Shown: positions 19,342 through 28,167, counted from the stretch's first letter. The stretch is DNA of 64,000 nucleotides from Massilia endophytica (GCF_021165955.1 NZ_CP088952.1:310001-374000), one strand, 5' to 3'. The notes: a model not told the origin generated them from the letters alone. Numbers and translations: made by a program.

Positions 19342-20106
19342 ATGTGGCAGGACGCAAAGGCCCTCAACGCAACCGCCAACGGCATCTTCGCCCTGGCGCT
19401 GCTGGCCTGCGTCGCCGGTGGGGTGTGGTGGCTGGCGCAGCGTCCCGTATTCGACCTGCGCACCATCAAGGTGGAGGCGATCGGCAAGGAAGACCTGAAG
19501 CACGTGAACCTGCTCACGCTGCGCAACGGCACGCAGGGACGGATTCGCGGGAACTTCTTCACCGCGAACCTGGACAGTGTGCGCCAGGTGTTCGAGTCCG
19601 TGCCCTGGGTGCGGCGCGCCACGGTGCGGCGGGAATGGCCGGACCAGCTGATCGTGGAGGTGGAGGAACACGAGGCGCTGGGCACCTGGGGTGAGGATGG
19701 AAGGCTGCTGTCGGTGAAGGGCGATGTGTTTACCGCCAACCTGGCAGAAGCGGAAGAGGATCACGAGCTGCCGGAGTTTTCCGGGCCGGACGGCAGCGAG
19801 AAGGAAGTGCTGGCGCGATACGGCGAACTGCGCAAGTGGTTTGCGGCCATCGACCTGGCGCCCGAAGGCCTGTCGCTGTCCAGCCGCTATGCCTGGACGG
19901 TGAAGCTGGACAACGGCATGAGCGTGGCGCTGGGCCGCGAGCAGACGCCGAGCATGCTGAAGGAAAGGGTGGACCGGCTGGTGGGGATCTGGCCCCAGCT
20001 GGCGAGCCGGGTGCCGAATATCGAGACCGTCGATATGCGGTACCAGAACGGATTGGCACTGAGCGCAACGGGATTGAAGATACCGGCTGAAAAGCCGCAT
20101 AAATAA
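19342..20106 (+). CDS. ftsQ: Cell division protein FtsQ
   Basis: This 254-residue bitopic protein has a cytoplasmic stub, one transmembrane helix (GIFALALLACVAGGVWWLA), a POTRA domain (residues about 40-110, beginning DLRTIKVEAIG) and the FtsQ beta domain ending near KIPAEKPHK. It recruits FtsL/FtsB to the divisome. The cytoplasmic N terminus is short compared with E. coli, as usual in betaproteobacteria. Confidence 0.93.
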   Translation: MWQDAKALNATANGIFALALLACVAGGVWWLAQRPVFDLRTIKVEAIGKEDLKHVNLLTLRNGTQGRIRGNFFTANLDSVRQVFESVPWVRRATVRREWPDQLIVEVEEHEALGTWGEDGRLLSVKGDVFTANLAEAEEDHELPEFSGPDGSEKEVLARYGELRKWFAAIDLAPEGLSLSSRYAWTVKLDNGMSVALGREQTPSMLKERVDRLVGIWPQLASRVPNIETVDMRYQNGLALSATGLKIPAEKPHK

Positions 20107-20120
20107 AAGCAGGCAAACAG

Positions 20121-21353
20121 ATGACAAAAGACGCTAAAAACCTGATCGTCGGACTCGACATCGGCACCTCCAAAGTGGTGGCCGTTGTGGCCGAAGTGAT
20201 GGGCGATGGCCGCCACGAAGTGATTGGCCTGGGCCAGCACGAATCCAAAGGCCTGAAGAAGGGCGTGGTGGTCAACATCGAAGCGACGGTCGAATCGATC
20301 CAGCGCGCGCTCGAAGAAGCGGAACTCATGGCCGACTGCAAGATCCGCAACGTGTATGCGGGCATTGCGGGCAGCCATATCCGCAGCTTCAATTCCAGCG
20401 GCATGGTGGCGATCAAGGACAAGGAAGTCACGGCGACCGACGTGGCGCGCGTCATCGAAACGGCGAAGGCGGTGAACATCCCCACCGACCAGCAGCTGCT
20501 GCACACCGTGCCGCAGGAGTTCATCGTGGACAGCCAGGAAGATGTGCGCGAGCCGATCGGCATGAGCGGCATCCGCCTGGAAGTGAAGGTGCACATTGTC
20601 ACCGGCGCCGTGAGCGCCGTGCAGAACATCGTCAAGTGCGTGCGCCGCTGCGGCCTGGAAGTGTCGGACCTGATCCTGCAGCCCATGGCATCGGCCGACG
20701 CCGTGCTCACGCCGGACGAGAAGGAACTGGGCGTGGTGCTGATCGACATCGGCGGCGGCACCACCGACGTTGCCGTGTTCTCGGATGGCGCCATCCGCCA
20801 CACGGCCGTGATCCCGATTGCGGGCGACCAGATCACCAACGACATCGCCATGGCGCTGCGCACGCCGACGTCGGAGGCCGAAGAGATCAAGATCCGCTAC
20901 GGCGTGGCCAAGCAGGTGCTGGCCGACCCGGGCGAACACCTGGAAGTGCCGGGCCTGGGCGACCGCGGTCCGCGCAACCTTTCGCGCCAGGCGCTGGCGG
21001 CGGTGATCGAGCCGCGCGTGGAGGAGCTGTTCGCCATGGTGCACCAGGTGGTGCGCGAGTCCGGCTACGAGGGCGTGCTGTCCTCGGGCATCGTGCTCAC
21101 TGGCGGCACGGCCATCATGCCGGGCATGGTGGAAATGGCGGAAGACATTTTCCTGAAACCGGCGCGCCTCGGCACGCCGGACTATCGCGGCCAGCTCGCG
21201 GACGTGGTGCGCAGCCCGCGCTACGCCACCGTGCTTGGCCTGCTGCTGGAAGCGAAGAAGCAATACCTGCGCGGGCACATCGTCACGCGCCAGGACGGGT
21301 CCGTGAAAGCGGTGTGGCAGCGCATGAAGGAATGGTTCCTCGGGAATTTCTGA
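20121..21353 (+). CDS. ftsA: Cell division protein FtsA
   Basis: This 410-residue actin-like ATPase tethers FtsZ filaments to the membrane. It has the N-terminal phosphate-1 loop VGLDIGTSKVVAVV, the SHS2 (1C) domain, the phosphate-2 motif IDIGGGTTDVAVF and the adenosine motif LTGGTAIMPG. The last residues WQRMKEWFLGNF form the amphipathic membrane-targeting helix. Confidence 0.96.
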   Translation: MTKDAKNLIVGLDIGTSKVVAVVAEVMGDGRHEVIGLGQHESKGLKKGVVVNIEATVESIQRALEEAELMADCKIRNVYAGIAGSHIRSFNSSGMVAIKDKEVTATDVARVIETAKAVNIPTDQQLLHTVPQEFIVDSQEDVREPIGMSGIRLEVKVHIVTGAVSAVQNIVKCVRRCGLEVSDLILQPMASADAVLTPDEKELGVVLIDIGGGTTDVAVFSDGAIRHTAVIPIAGDQITNDIAMALRTPTSEAEEIKIRYGVAKQVLADPGEHLEVPGLGDRGPRNLSRQALAAVIEPRVEELFAMVHQVVRESGYEGVLSSGIVLTGGTAIMPGMVEMAEDIFLKPARLGTPDYRGQLADVVRSPRYATVLGLLLEAKKQYLRGHIVTRQDGSVKAVWQRMKEWFLGNF

Positions 21354-21479
21354 TTTTTTGCAGGTTCAGGGCAGCAGCACTTTTAACTTTTAATTATTAA
21401 AACCGCAGTTTTCAATCTCCAGTTCTCCTACCCATATGAGGACTGGCGCTTGAAAACCGCATTCTGATAGGAGCACATC

Positions 21480-22685
21480 ATGGAGTTTGATATGGTCGAT
21501 AACGCATCGCTGGGTACGGTCATCAAGGTGGTCGGAGTCGGTGGAGCAGGCGGCAACGCAGTGCAGCACATGATCAACAAAGGCATGAGCGGCGTGGAGT
21601 TCATCGCCGCCAACACCGACGCCCAGGCGCTGTCGACTTCCAAGGCCAACAACATCATCCAGATCGGCGAGACCGGCCTGGGTGCTGGCATGAAGCCTGA
21701 CGTGGGCCGCCAGCTGGCGGAAGAATCCCGCGCCCGTATCGAAGACGCGCTGCGCGGCGCCCACATGGTATTCATCGCCGCAGGCATGGGCGGCGGCACC
21801 GGCACCGGCGCTGCGCCTATCGTGGCCGAAGTGGCCAAGGCGCAGGGCGCGCTGACCGTGGCCGTGGTGTCCAAGCCTTTCTCTCACGAAGGCCAGAAGT
21901 GCATGGACATCGCCGATGAAGGCCTGGAGAAGCTGGCCGCCAACGTGGACTCCCTGATCGTGATCCTGAACGAGAAGCTGGAAGAGATCTACGAAGACGA
22001 GTCGCTGATCGAGTGGCTGCAGCATGCGGACGATGTGCTGAACAACGCCGTTGCCGGTATCGCCGAGATCATCAACGTGCCGGGCCACATCAACGTCGAC
22101 TTCAACGACGTGAAGACCATCATGGGCGAGCAGGGCAAGGCCATGATGGGCACGGCGACCGCCTCGGGCGTGGACCGCGCACGCATCGCCGCCGAGCAGG
22201 CCGTGGCCTCCCCGCTGCTGGACGGCGTGGACCTCTCCGGCGCGCGCGGCGTGCTGGTGAACGTGACCGCATCGCGCGGCCTGAAGGGCAAGGAGATCAA
22301 GGAAGTCATGGCCGCCGTACGCGCCTTCGCCGCACCGGATGCGTCGATCGCACAGGGCATCGCCTACGACGACACCATGGGCGACGAGATCCGCGTCACC
22401 GTGGTGGCCACCGGCCTGGGCAAGGGCAAGAAGCACGTGCAGCTGGTGCCCCAGCCGATGCTGCGCACCGGCACCCACAACGCGCCGATGATGCCATCGG
22501 CAGCCATGGGCGGCGCGGCAGTTGGCGGCGGCAGCGTCACCATGGGCAGCGCCCAGGGCTTCGAAGGCATGAAGGCGCCGGCCGTATGGCGCCGCGAGTC
22601 CGCCTCCGAGCAGGTTCGTGCGATGGAAAAGAACGGCATGGAGACCTACGACATTCCAGCCTTCCTGCGCAAGCAGGCTGACTGA
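21480..22685 (+). CDS. ftsZ: Cell division GTPase FtsZ
   Basis: This 401-residue tubulin homologue forms the Z ring. It has the N-terminal VGVGGAGGNAVQHM, the tubulin signature GMGGGTGTGAAPIVAE, the T7 loop NVDFNDVKTIM, a variable linker and the conserved C-terminal peptide YDIPAFLRKQAD that binds FtsA/ZapD. AGGAG sits 8 bases upstream of the ATG. The 126-bp AT-rich gap after ftsA is the widest inside the cluster and may hold a dedicated ftsZ promoter, though I cannot point to clear boxes. Confidence 0.97.
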   Translation: MEFDMVDNASLGTVIKVVGVGGAGGNAVQHMINKGMSGVEFIAANTDAQALSTSKANNIIQIGETGLGAGMKPDVGRQLAEESRARIEDALRGAHMVFIAAGMGGGTGTGAAPIVAEVAKAQGALTVAVVSKPFSHEGQKCMDIADEGLEKLAANVDSLIVILNEKLEEIYEDESLIEWLQHADDVLNNAVAGIAEIINVPGHINVDFNDVKTIMGEQGKAMMGTATASGVDRARIAAEQAVASPLLDGVDLSGARGVLVNVTASRGLKGKEIKEVMAAVRAFAAPDASIAQGIAYDDTMGDEIRVTVVATGLGKGKKHVQLVPQPMLRTGTHNAPMMPSAAMGGAAVGGGSVTMGSAQGFEGMKAPAVWRRESASEQVRAMEKNGMETYDIPAFLRKQAD

Positions 22686-22754
22686 TGCCGTTTGGCCGGG
22701 GCGTGGCAAAATAAGCAAACTTGCCGCGCCTCTGGCATACTCCCGTTCCAGGGC

Positions 22755-22780
22755 TGGCCGCGCGCTGCGCGGCCATTTTC
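22755..22780 (+). terminator. Probable terminator at the end of the dcw cluster
   Basis: The stem TGGCCGCGC / GCGCGGCCA has a 3-base loop and is followed by TTTTCATTT. The T tract is imperfect, so termination may be partial. It lies between ftsZ and the peroxiredoxin gene. Confidence 0.6.
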
Positions 22781-22809
22781 ATTTGCGCACAACAGAAGAG
22801 GAGTCAACA

Positions 22810-23313
22810 ATGACCATCAAGATCGGCGACAAGCTGCCGGAAGGCACCCTGTCCGAATACATCGAAGTCGAAACCGAAGGCTGCTCGCTGGGCCCGAACA
22901 CCTTCAACGTGCAGGAACTGGCCAAGGGCAAGAAGATCGCCATCTTCGGCCTGCCGGGCGCCTACACCCCAACCTGCTCCGCACAGCACGTGCCGGGCTA
23001 CGTGAAGAACGCCGAGGCGCTGAAAGCCAAGGGCGTGGACGAGATCTGGTGCATCTCCGTGAACGACGCCTTCGTGATGGGCGCCTGGGGCCGCGACCAG
23101 AAGTCGACCGGCATCGTCCGCATGATGGCTGACGGTAACGCCGCCTTCACCAAGGCCCTGGGCCTGGACGCCGACTTCAGCAAGTTTGGCATGGGCACCC
23201 GCTCCCAGCGCTACTCCATGCTGGTGGAAGACGGCGTGGTCAAGCAGCTCAACGTGGAAGAAGGCGGCAAGTTCGAAGTCTCGAACGCCGAAACCATGCT
23301 GGGCCAGCTGTAA
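22810..23313 (+). CDS. Peroxiredoxin, Prx5 / glutaredoxin-dependent type
   Basis: This 167-residue thioredoxin-fold peroxidase reduces H2O2 and alkyl hydroperoxides in the cytoplasm. The peroxidatic Cys is in PGAYTPTCSAQHVPGY, the hallmark of the Prx5 subfamily. GAGGAG precedes the ATG by 7 bases, fixing the start at MTIKIGDKLPEG. A gene of this family commonly follows ftsZ in betaproteobacteria. A strong terminator follows. Confidence 0.93.
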   Translation: MTIKIGDKLPEGTLSEYIEVETEGCSLGPNTFNVQELAKGKKIAIFGLPGAYTPTCSAQHVPGYVKNAEALKAKGVDEIWCISVNDAFVMGAWGRDQKSTGIVRMMADGNAAFTKALGLDADFSKFGMGTRSQRYSMLVEDGVVKQLNVEEGGKFEVSNAETMLGQL

Positions 23314-23338
23314 GCTTCCCTTTGGTCTTATTCAAAAG

Positions 23339-23371
23339 AGCGCCAGCAGCAATGCTGGCGCTTTTTTTTTT
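23339..23371 (+). terminator. Rho-independent terminator after the peroxiredoxin gene
   Basis: AGCGCCAGC / GCTGGCGCT stem with a 6-base loop, then ten T residues (23362-23371). Confidence 0.93.
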
Positions 23372-23869
23372 CGCGTTGAGGGCAGAACGTTCGAGATCGT
23401 CACGATTTGGGGAAAAATTCAGGCCAACTCAAAACCAAGCGTTTTGATGCGCAAGCCTTCTCGTCGCCCAGTCGCTCGCGTTCGATCTCAATCTTGTACA
23501 CCTACCTTCACCGAGACGCTTTGGGCCACGTAAGCCTCATTCACGTGTGCATTAGAATTTGGTAACTGATGAGGTAAAACATGTACGCACGACAATCACT
23601 GGACAGTTACTTCGACGACACTCCACAATCCAGCTTGTTCCACTACACGGGTCTTTCCGCGCTACTGGGAATCGCCGACAAGCGTGAGTTTTGGGCAAGC
23701 CACATAAGCTACCTAAACGATTCTCAGGAGCTTTTGCACGCGACTGGCTTTCTGCGTAATGTCCTCAGCAACTTCATGGTGCACGCTGTTGAAGAAGAGA
23801 AGGCTGAGTTCTCGCACCAGCTCAATGAGTGGCTCAAGGATTTACATAATCTGAATCGCCATCATTTCT

Positions 23870-24778
23870 CTAGACACTCTGCAGCCGTAGAGAATGCCGC
23901 TTTTCGAATTCGATCGGCGAAAGCCTTTCGCTGAATCCATGGCGACGCTTTGGATTGTAGAACATCTCAATGTAGTCGAAGACATCCTGCCTGGCCTCGT
24001 CGCGGGTCGAATAGGTCTTGCGCCGTATTCGCTCGCGCTTTAGCAACTGGAAAAAGCTCTCAGCCACGGCATTGTCGTGACAATTGCCTCGTCGGCTCAT
24101 GCTTTGCACGAGGCCATGTGCCGCCAGGAAGTCGCGCCAATCGTAGCTGCTAAATTGGCTCCCCTGATCTGAGTGGACCATAACCTCTTCAGTCGGTTGT
24201 CGGCGCCATACAGCCATCAGCAAAGCGCTCATCGCCAGCTCGCGGTCGATCCGTGAACTCATCGACCATCCGATTACCTGACGAGAGAACAGGTCCAAGA
24301 CAACTGCCAGGTAGAGCCATCCCTCACAGGTTCGCAGGTAGGTGATATCGGTGACCCACACCTTGTTTGGTTCAGTAACATCGAACTCCCGTTGCAGGTG
24401 GTTGGGTGCGACGACCGATGGTGGGCCGCCGCGCTTCGACTTCCGCTTGGCGTAGCCCGTTTGAGAACGTATGCCCTCAGATCGCATCAGGCGATGAACT
24501 CGGTTGATCCCGCATTGCTCACCAAGCTCCTGCAAGTCATCGTAGACCTTGCGGTAACCGTAGACCGCGCCGCTCTCCAGCCAAGACTGCTTGATATGGC
24601 CAAGCAGCCGTCGGTTCTCTTTCTCACGCGGACTTTCGGCAGTGATGCACCAAGCGTAATAGCCGCTGGGGTGAACCTTGACCATCTTGCACAGCCGCCG
24701 GACTGAATGCACGGCCTGGTGCTCGCGAATGAAGGCGTACCTTACCCGGACGTCTTGGCAAAGTACGCCGCGGCCTTT
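23870..24778 (-). CDS. IS3-family transposase OrfB (DDE catalytic domain)
   Basis: The rve/DDE integrase core of about 302 residues is read in the -1 frame relative to OrfA. The catalytic acidic residues are in VWVTDITYL (first Asp), VMVHSDQGSQFSS (second Asp) and NCHDNAVAESFFQLLKRE (Glu). It is probably made as an OrfAB fusion of about 383 residues by programmed -1 frameshifting, the usual IS3 strategy. No separate start codon with a good Shine-Dalgarno is obvious. Confidence 0.9.
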   Translation of the reverse strand, partial: KGRGVLCQDVRVRYAFIREHQAVHSVRRLCKMVKVHPSGYYAWCITAESPREKENRRLLGHIKQSWLESGAVYGYRKVYDDLQELGEQCGINRVHRLMRSEGIRSQTGYAKRKSKRGGPPSVVAPNHLQREFDVTEPNKVWVTDITYLRTCEGWLYLAVVLDLFSRQVIGWSMSSRIDRELAMSALLMAVWRRQPTEEVMVHSDQGSQFSSYDWRDFLAAHGLVQSMSRRGNCHDNAVAESFFQLLKRERIRRKTYSTRDEARQDVFDYIEMFYNPKRRHGFSERLSPIEFEKRHSLRLQSV

Positions 24779-25020
24779 CGCAAAATATCGCGCTCCTCGG
24801 TGACGCGTTTCAGTTCGGCCTTCAGGCGCCGCATTTCCTCTGTCTGGGCGTCGTTGGCCTTGCGCTCGGCCTCGGGAACGCCGTAGCGCTTGATCCAAGC
24901 GTAGATGCTGTGAATGCTCACGCCGAGGCGCTCAGCCACCTGCGCTGCTGGATGCCCGCGATCCAGCACCTGCTTGACCGCCGCAACCTTGAATTCTTCC
25001 GTGTACCGCTTTCCGCTCAT
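24742..25020 (-). CDS. IS3-family transposase OrfA (HTH subunit)
   Basis: This 92-residue protein has an N-terminal helix-turn-helix (RYTEEFKVAAVKQVLDRG...VAERLGVSIHSIYAWIKRY) and a C-terminal leucine-zipper-like coiled coil (EEMRRLKAELKRVTEERDILRKAAAYF). It binds the IS ends. A candidate A-AAG slippage tetramer lies at 24778-24775 (minus strand), where a -1 shift would fuse it to OrfB. Confidence 0.9.
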   Translation of the reverse strand: MSGKRYTEEFKVAAVKQVLDRGHPAAQVAERLGVSIHSIYAWIKRYGVPEAERKANDAQTEEMRRLKAELKRVTEERDILRKAAAYFAKTSG

Positions 25021-25949
25021 GATGACTCCTTTGCCTAAATTATGGCTCAGGAGTGTCTAGTGGTATGGTGGCGATTCAATCAATACTTCAACATTTTTGT
25101 CTTCTCTTTATCTGAAGAAGACAACCTGCTTAGCCAATGGCGAAGCTACACACCCCACGGTAAGGGTGTAAGCATCGAGATCGCACCGCATGTACTGAAG
25201 CTGATTGTCGCTGCTAATCGGCTCAAGCTTGGCAAATGTCTTTACACCGACGAAGACCACTCCCAAGTGCTACTTAGTCTATTCGAACATCTTTGGGGCT
25301 GTTACGCCCAGGTCGAAGTGAAGCCGGTGACAACCCATGCCTTCCGAGACTTCTTTCAGTCTAAACGGGGCACGATTCTAGAGGCCCTCTCATTGGTTAA
25401 ACACGGCGCATTCTCTGAGGAAAGGGAATGGAGACTGATTCAATGCCACGACGATCAATCGGAGAAGATTTCGTTCCGCGAGGGGCCCACAATGCTGATC
25501 CCCTATACGAAAATTCTGATTGGCGAAGAGCGTAGGCCGTTCAAATCCATACGCATGGGGCCATCCGAAAATCCCGACCTCGCTCTCGCTTCACTTCTTC
25601 GGTTCGTTGGCCAAAATCAGTTAGCGCAGTCCGTGATCCGCTCGCACATCCCATACCGAAAGTTGTGACAACCACGTGCCGACCCACCAAGTGCTCCATC
25701 ACGGTAGCATTTATTCATCGGTAGGTATGGGGGCACCCCTGCCGATTGGTTGTAGCTGAATGGTAGCTGCGCTTCTCGAACGGAGCAAAAGGCTTCTTAG
25801 GCTCTGCTCCGACTTCGCCACGAACAAACGTACATACCTGCCGCGCACTCAGCGCAGCTGTCACCAGATCATCTCGTCTTGAGATTTGGCAAACGGAGTA
25901 TTTGACCCGAAGAGCAAAATCGCTACTCCTATCTTTATACGGAGGCGAC

Positions 25950-26441
25950 ATGGCCATCGACGTCTATTTGCAGATCGACGGTATCAAGGGGGAGTCAGCC
26001 GATTCAGCGCATCAGGGCTGGATCGAAATCAGTTCAGCACAGTGGGGCGTTACCCAGCCCAGAAGTGCAACCGCTTCAACCGGAGGAGGACTGACCGCCG
26101 AACGGTGTGAACACCGAACCCTCTCGTTCAGCAAGCTTGCAGACTTGTCGTCGCCAATCCTGATGCAGACCTGTTCTACCGGTAGAACGATCCCCAAAGC
26201 CAAACTCGAACTTATGCGCGCCGACGGCAACGGGAAGCCTGTGAAGTACTACGAGGTCGAGCTGGAGAACGTGATGATCGCCAGCATAGAACAGGTCGTA
26301 AGCGAGGGCAGCATTTTGCATGATTCTGTCGGTCTCCGGTTCTCCAAAGTCAAGTGGAAGTACACCCAGCAGAAAATCGGCGGCGGTGTGGGCGGGAATA
26401 CCGCTGGCGGCTGGTGCCTCTCGTCGAACAAGTGCGTATAG
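25950..26441 (+). CDS. hcp: Type VI secretion system tube protein Hcp (orphan copy)
   Basis: The protein has 163 residues. MAIDVYLQIDGIKGESADS, IEISSAQWGVTQPRSATAS and the SFSKLADLSSPILMQTCSTG segment are typical of the Hcp beta-barrel that stacks as hexameric rings in the T6SS tube and chaperones small effectors. GGAGG at 25941-25945 precedes the ATG at 25950. No tss structural genes or vgrG are in this window, so it is an orphan hcp whose cargo is probably the next gene, 9 bases downstream. Confidence 0.93.
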   Translation: MAIDVYLQIDGIKGESADSAHQGWIEISSAQWGVTQPRSATASTGGGLTAERCEHRTLSFSKLADLSSPILMQTCSTGRTIPKAKLELMRADGNGKPVKYYEVELENVMIASIEQVVSEGSILHDSVGLRFSKVKWKYTQQKIGGGVGGNTAGGWCLSSNKCV

Positions 26442-26450
26442 GGGGCGGTG

Positions 26451-26939
26451 ATGGCCGAAGACGATCCGCTGCGTCCAACCCAGGATTCACGCCGCTTCTT
26501 CATGCTTCCACAAGCACCAATGGATTCGGGCTACTACGTCTACGGGAATCTATATGGAAAACCAGCCAAGGGCGCATACCAATATGCGCATCCGCAGATG
26601 ATGACCACGATTCTTCGTGTGGCGTTCGAATGGCAGGCTGTCGACAGGCGCCGTTTTGGAGTTGGCGATATAAGTCTCGCAGGCGGCCCGAAACCTCCAG
26701 ATCACGACTCGCACATGAGTGGCCTTGAGGTTGATATCAGACCATTGCGTAAAGACGGCCGCGAAGAATCGGTAAGGTGGTGGGACGCCGAGTATGACCG
26801 GGCCGGAACGGCGAAACTGATCGAGCTGTTTCGGACTTTTGCCCCAGTCGTCAAAGTCCTGTTCAACGGACCAGACATCCCGTTTGTTTTGAGATATCCG
26901 GATCATGACGACCATTTCCACGTCAAGTTGAGAGGCTGA
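26451..26939 (+). CDS. Putative T6SS effector: LAS/M74-type zinc peptidoglycan endopeptidase
   Basis: This 162-residue protein has no signal peptide. Two zinc-site motifs match the LAS metallopeptidases (MepA/M74, M15): DHDSHMSGLEVDIRPL at about residues 83-98 and the C-terminal DHDDHFHVKL. Such enzymes cut peptide crosslinks in peptidoglycan. Lacking an export signal while encoded directly behind hcp, it is best read as an Hcp-delivered anti-bacterial effector. The ATG at 26451 is preferred over the adjacent GTG at 26448 because GGGGGCGG is then properly spaced. Confidence 0.75.
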   Translation: MAEDDPLRPTQDSRRFFMLPQAPMDSGYYVYGNLYGKPAKGAYQYAHPQMMTTILRVAFEWQAVDRRRFGVGDISLAGGPKPPDHDSHMSGLEVDIRPLRKDGREESVRWWDAEYDRAGTAKLIELFRTFAPVVKVLFNGPDIPFVLRYPDHDDHFHVKLRG

Positions 26940-26941
26940 CT

Positions 26942-27334
26942 ATGAGGCTTCGTACGTTCGCTTGGCTCCTGCTCGCGGGAGCGCTCGCACTTTCATTGGT
27001 TCACGCCGCCATCCCAATGGGAGGTTGGAAGCCACTCCCCGGAGCGATTTACCTCATACACGGTGGCTCGCTTGCAGATCGGCAGGCTCCGACAGTAGAC
27101 GACCGCAAACTCTCCGTTCTCATCGATGGTCAAGCCGCCAAGGACGTCTTCAATGCGATTGGACCGGATTTGCCAGCCACATGTTCGGATGAGCAGGGCG
27201 ACAGAGCACGCAACAAGAAGGGAGTTACATGTTCCTATACAGCGAAGGACAAAGGAACCAGAGAAGGTCCGTACAGGTGCTGGATAGGGATTGATCTCAA
27301 GACCGGTGACAGCGTAGGCACTGTAAGTTGTTAG
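26942..27334 (+). CDS. Exported small protein, candidate immunity protein for the endopeptidase effector
   Basis: This 130-residue protein starts 2 bases after the effector stop. A clear signal peptide (MRLRTFAWLLLAGALALSLVHA) directs it to the periplasm, where a peptidoglycan-hydrolase effector would act. Four Cys residues (CSDEQ, TCSY, RCWIG, terminal C) could form two disulfides. I do not recognise a named family. The immunity role is inferred from adjacency, compartment and size. Confidence 0.6.
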   Translation: MRLRTFAWLLLAGALALSLVHAAIPMGGWKPLPGAIYLIHGGSLADRQAPTVDDRKLSVLIDGQAAKDVFNAIGPDLPATCSDEQGDRARNKKGVTCSYTAKDKGTREGPYRCWIGIDLKTGDSVGTVSC

Positions 27335-27367
27335 ATTCGGGTGACACTCTGCCGTAATGATGGCGCC

Positions 27368-27778
27368 ATGAAATCAACCTTCCTTATTTGGCTTATGGCC
27401 GTTAGTGGGGTTTGTGCACAGGTAATCGAATGCCCGAAATCCTATCCCCCACTGGATACTGAGCTAACCATGATTCCTTCAACTCATAAAGGCAAGGGGC
27501 TGGTGAGCGCGCGCTATCTAAGCGGCGCCAGTATGTTCATCGGTGAGTTCAATGACGGGGGAGAGCTGCAAGGACTCCGCAAGGATGTCAAAGGCGGTTA
27601 TGACATAGAAGTACCGGCGGATACCAGGTGGTTGGTATGTTTTTACGGCGATAGCCAAGCCATAAGCTGGTGGGAGGAATTGAAGCTGGAACCCAAGAGC
27701 ACCAGCTGCACGGTACAGGTGCGGAGCGCTCAGCCTCAACGCCCCGGCGCGGTCGAGGCAAAGCTGATCTGCAAATAG
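27368..27778 (+). CDS. Exported STY0301-like protein, second candidate immunity/accessory protein
   Basis: This 136-residue protein has a signal peptide (MKSTFLIWLMAVSGVCAQ). The pattern VIECPKSYPPLD...HKGKGLVSARYLSGASMFIGE...KGGYDIEVPADTRWLVCFYGD...CTVQVRS resembles the STY0301 family of small secreted proteins, from memory of that family. The ATG at 27368 is preferred to upstream GTG/ATG codons because it begins exactly at the signal peptide. It belongs to the same hcp-headed cluster. Function is unknown. Confidence 0.6.
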   Translation: MKSTFLIWLMAVSGVCAQVIECPKSYPPLDTELTMIPSTHKGKGLVSARYLSGASMFIGEFNDGGELQGLRKDVKGGYDIEVPADTRWLVCFYGDSQAISWWEELKLEPKSTSCTVQVRSAQPQRPGAVEAKLICK

Positions 27779-27795
27779 GCCGAAACGCAGTTTCG

Positions 27796-28152
27796 TCAGG
27801 GATGGCAGCGGCTGATGCCGTACTGCGCCGCGAGGTAAGCGGCAATGTCGGCCTCTTCGGAGAGGAAACGTCGGCCCGTGGCGGTGCTGGTGAGGATGCC
27901 GGGGTGTTCGCTGCGGTTGTCCTCGGCCAGCACCAGCACCGGGCAGCCTTGGTGACCTTCGCCCAGCAGCGCGACGATGGCGGCGCGTGGGCGGGGGAAG
28001 GCGATGTAGTGGACGTCCAGCTCCGTGCGCAGGTAAGGGAAGAAGCTGAGCAGCCCTTCGATCTGCGCGCAGGCGCCACAGTGGAACAGGTCCGCGCTGA
28101 CCTTCGGGTCGGGGAAGAGCGGGCGAAGAAGGAAGAGGGTGTCTTTGTTCAT
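27796..28152 (-). CDS. DUF3088 family protein
   Basis: This 118-residue soluble protein has the pattern MNKDTLFLLRPLFPDP...LFHCGACAQIEGLLSFFP and the segment GCPVLVLAEDN. It has a thioredoxin-like look with a CGAC motif, consistent with DUF3088. No function is established. It is convergent with the T6SS-type cluster and marks the return to host-like GC content. Confidence 0.75.
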   Translation of the reverse strand: MNKDTLFLLRPLFPDPKVSADLFHCGACAQIEGLLSFFPYLRTELDVHYIAFPRPRAAIVALLGEGHQGCPVLVLAEDNRSEHPGILTSTATGRRFLSEEADIAAYLAAQYGISRCHP

Positions 28153-28167
28153 TCGCCCGAGTCTACC

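Larger units (their letters stand above)
23870..25060 (-). mobile_element. IS3-family insertion sequence, about 1191 bp, apparently complete
   Basis: The ends are inverted repeats: CTAGACACTC at the left (23870-23879) and its reverse complement GAGTGTCTAG at the right (25051-25060). Two overlapping frames, orfA and orfB, are related by a -1 shift. The orfB stop codon TAG lies inside the terminal repeat. I do not see a clear target-site duplication. CTAG occurs at both edges, but counting it as duplicated would leave the host gene out of frame. Confidence 0.85.
23581..25668 (+). pseudogene. DUF2971-family protein gene split by an IS3-family element
   Basis: The 5' part (23581-23869, 96 codons) encodes MYARQSLDSYFDDTPQ...LFHYTGLSALLGI and WASHISYLNDSQE. 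The 3' part (25061-25668) encodes VFSLSEEDNLLSQWRSYTPHGKGVSIEI and FSEEREWRLI, the typical motifs of DUF2971 proteins. Joining base 23869 to 25061 restores one frame of 298 residues across the junction, so the IS insertion is the only visible lesion. Base composition is clearly more AT-rich than the dcw genes upstream, which suggests acquired DNA. The family's biochemical role is not established. Confidence 0.8.

Noticed and set aside
16825..20127. Open frame of about 1100 codons on the minus strand
   Set aside because: It is antisense to murG/murC/ddlB/ftsQ and is His/Arg/Gln-rich with no domain, the usual shadow of GC-rich genes.
23870..25060. CTAG at both edges of the IS3 element as a 4-bp target duplication
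   Set aside because: CTAG is part of the inverted repeat itself, and counting it as duplicated leaves the DUF2971 halves out of frame, whereas removing the whole CTAG-to-CTAG unit restores the frame.
25715..25957. Short minus-strand frame upstream of hcp
   Set aside because: No ribosome-binding site, no domain and it overlaps the hcp start; the 281-bp gap probably holds the hcp promoter.
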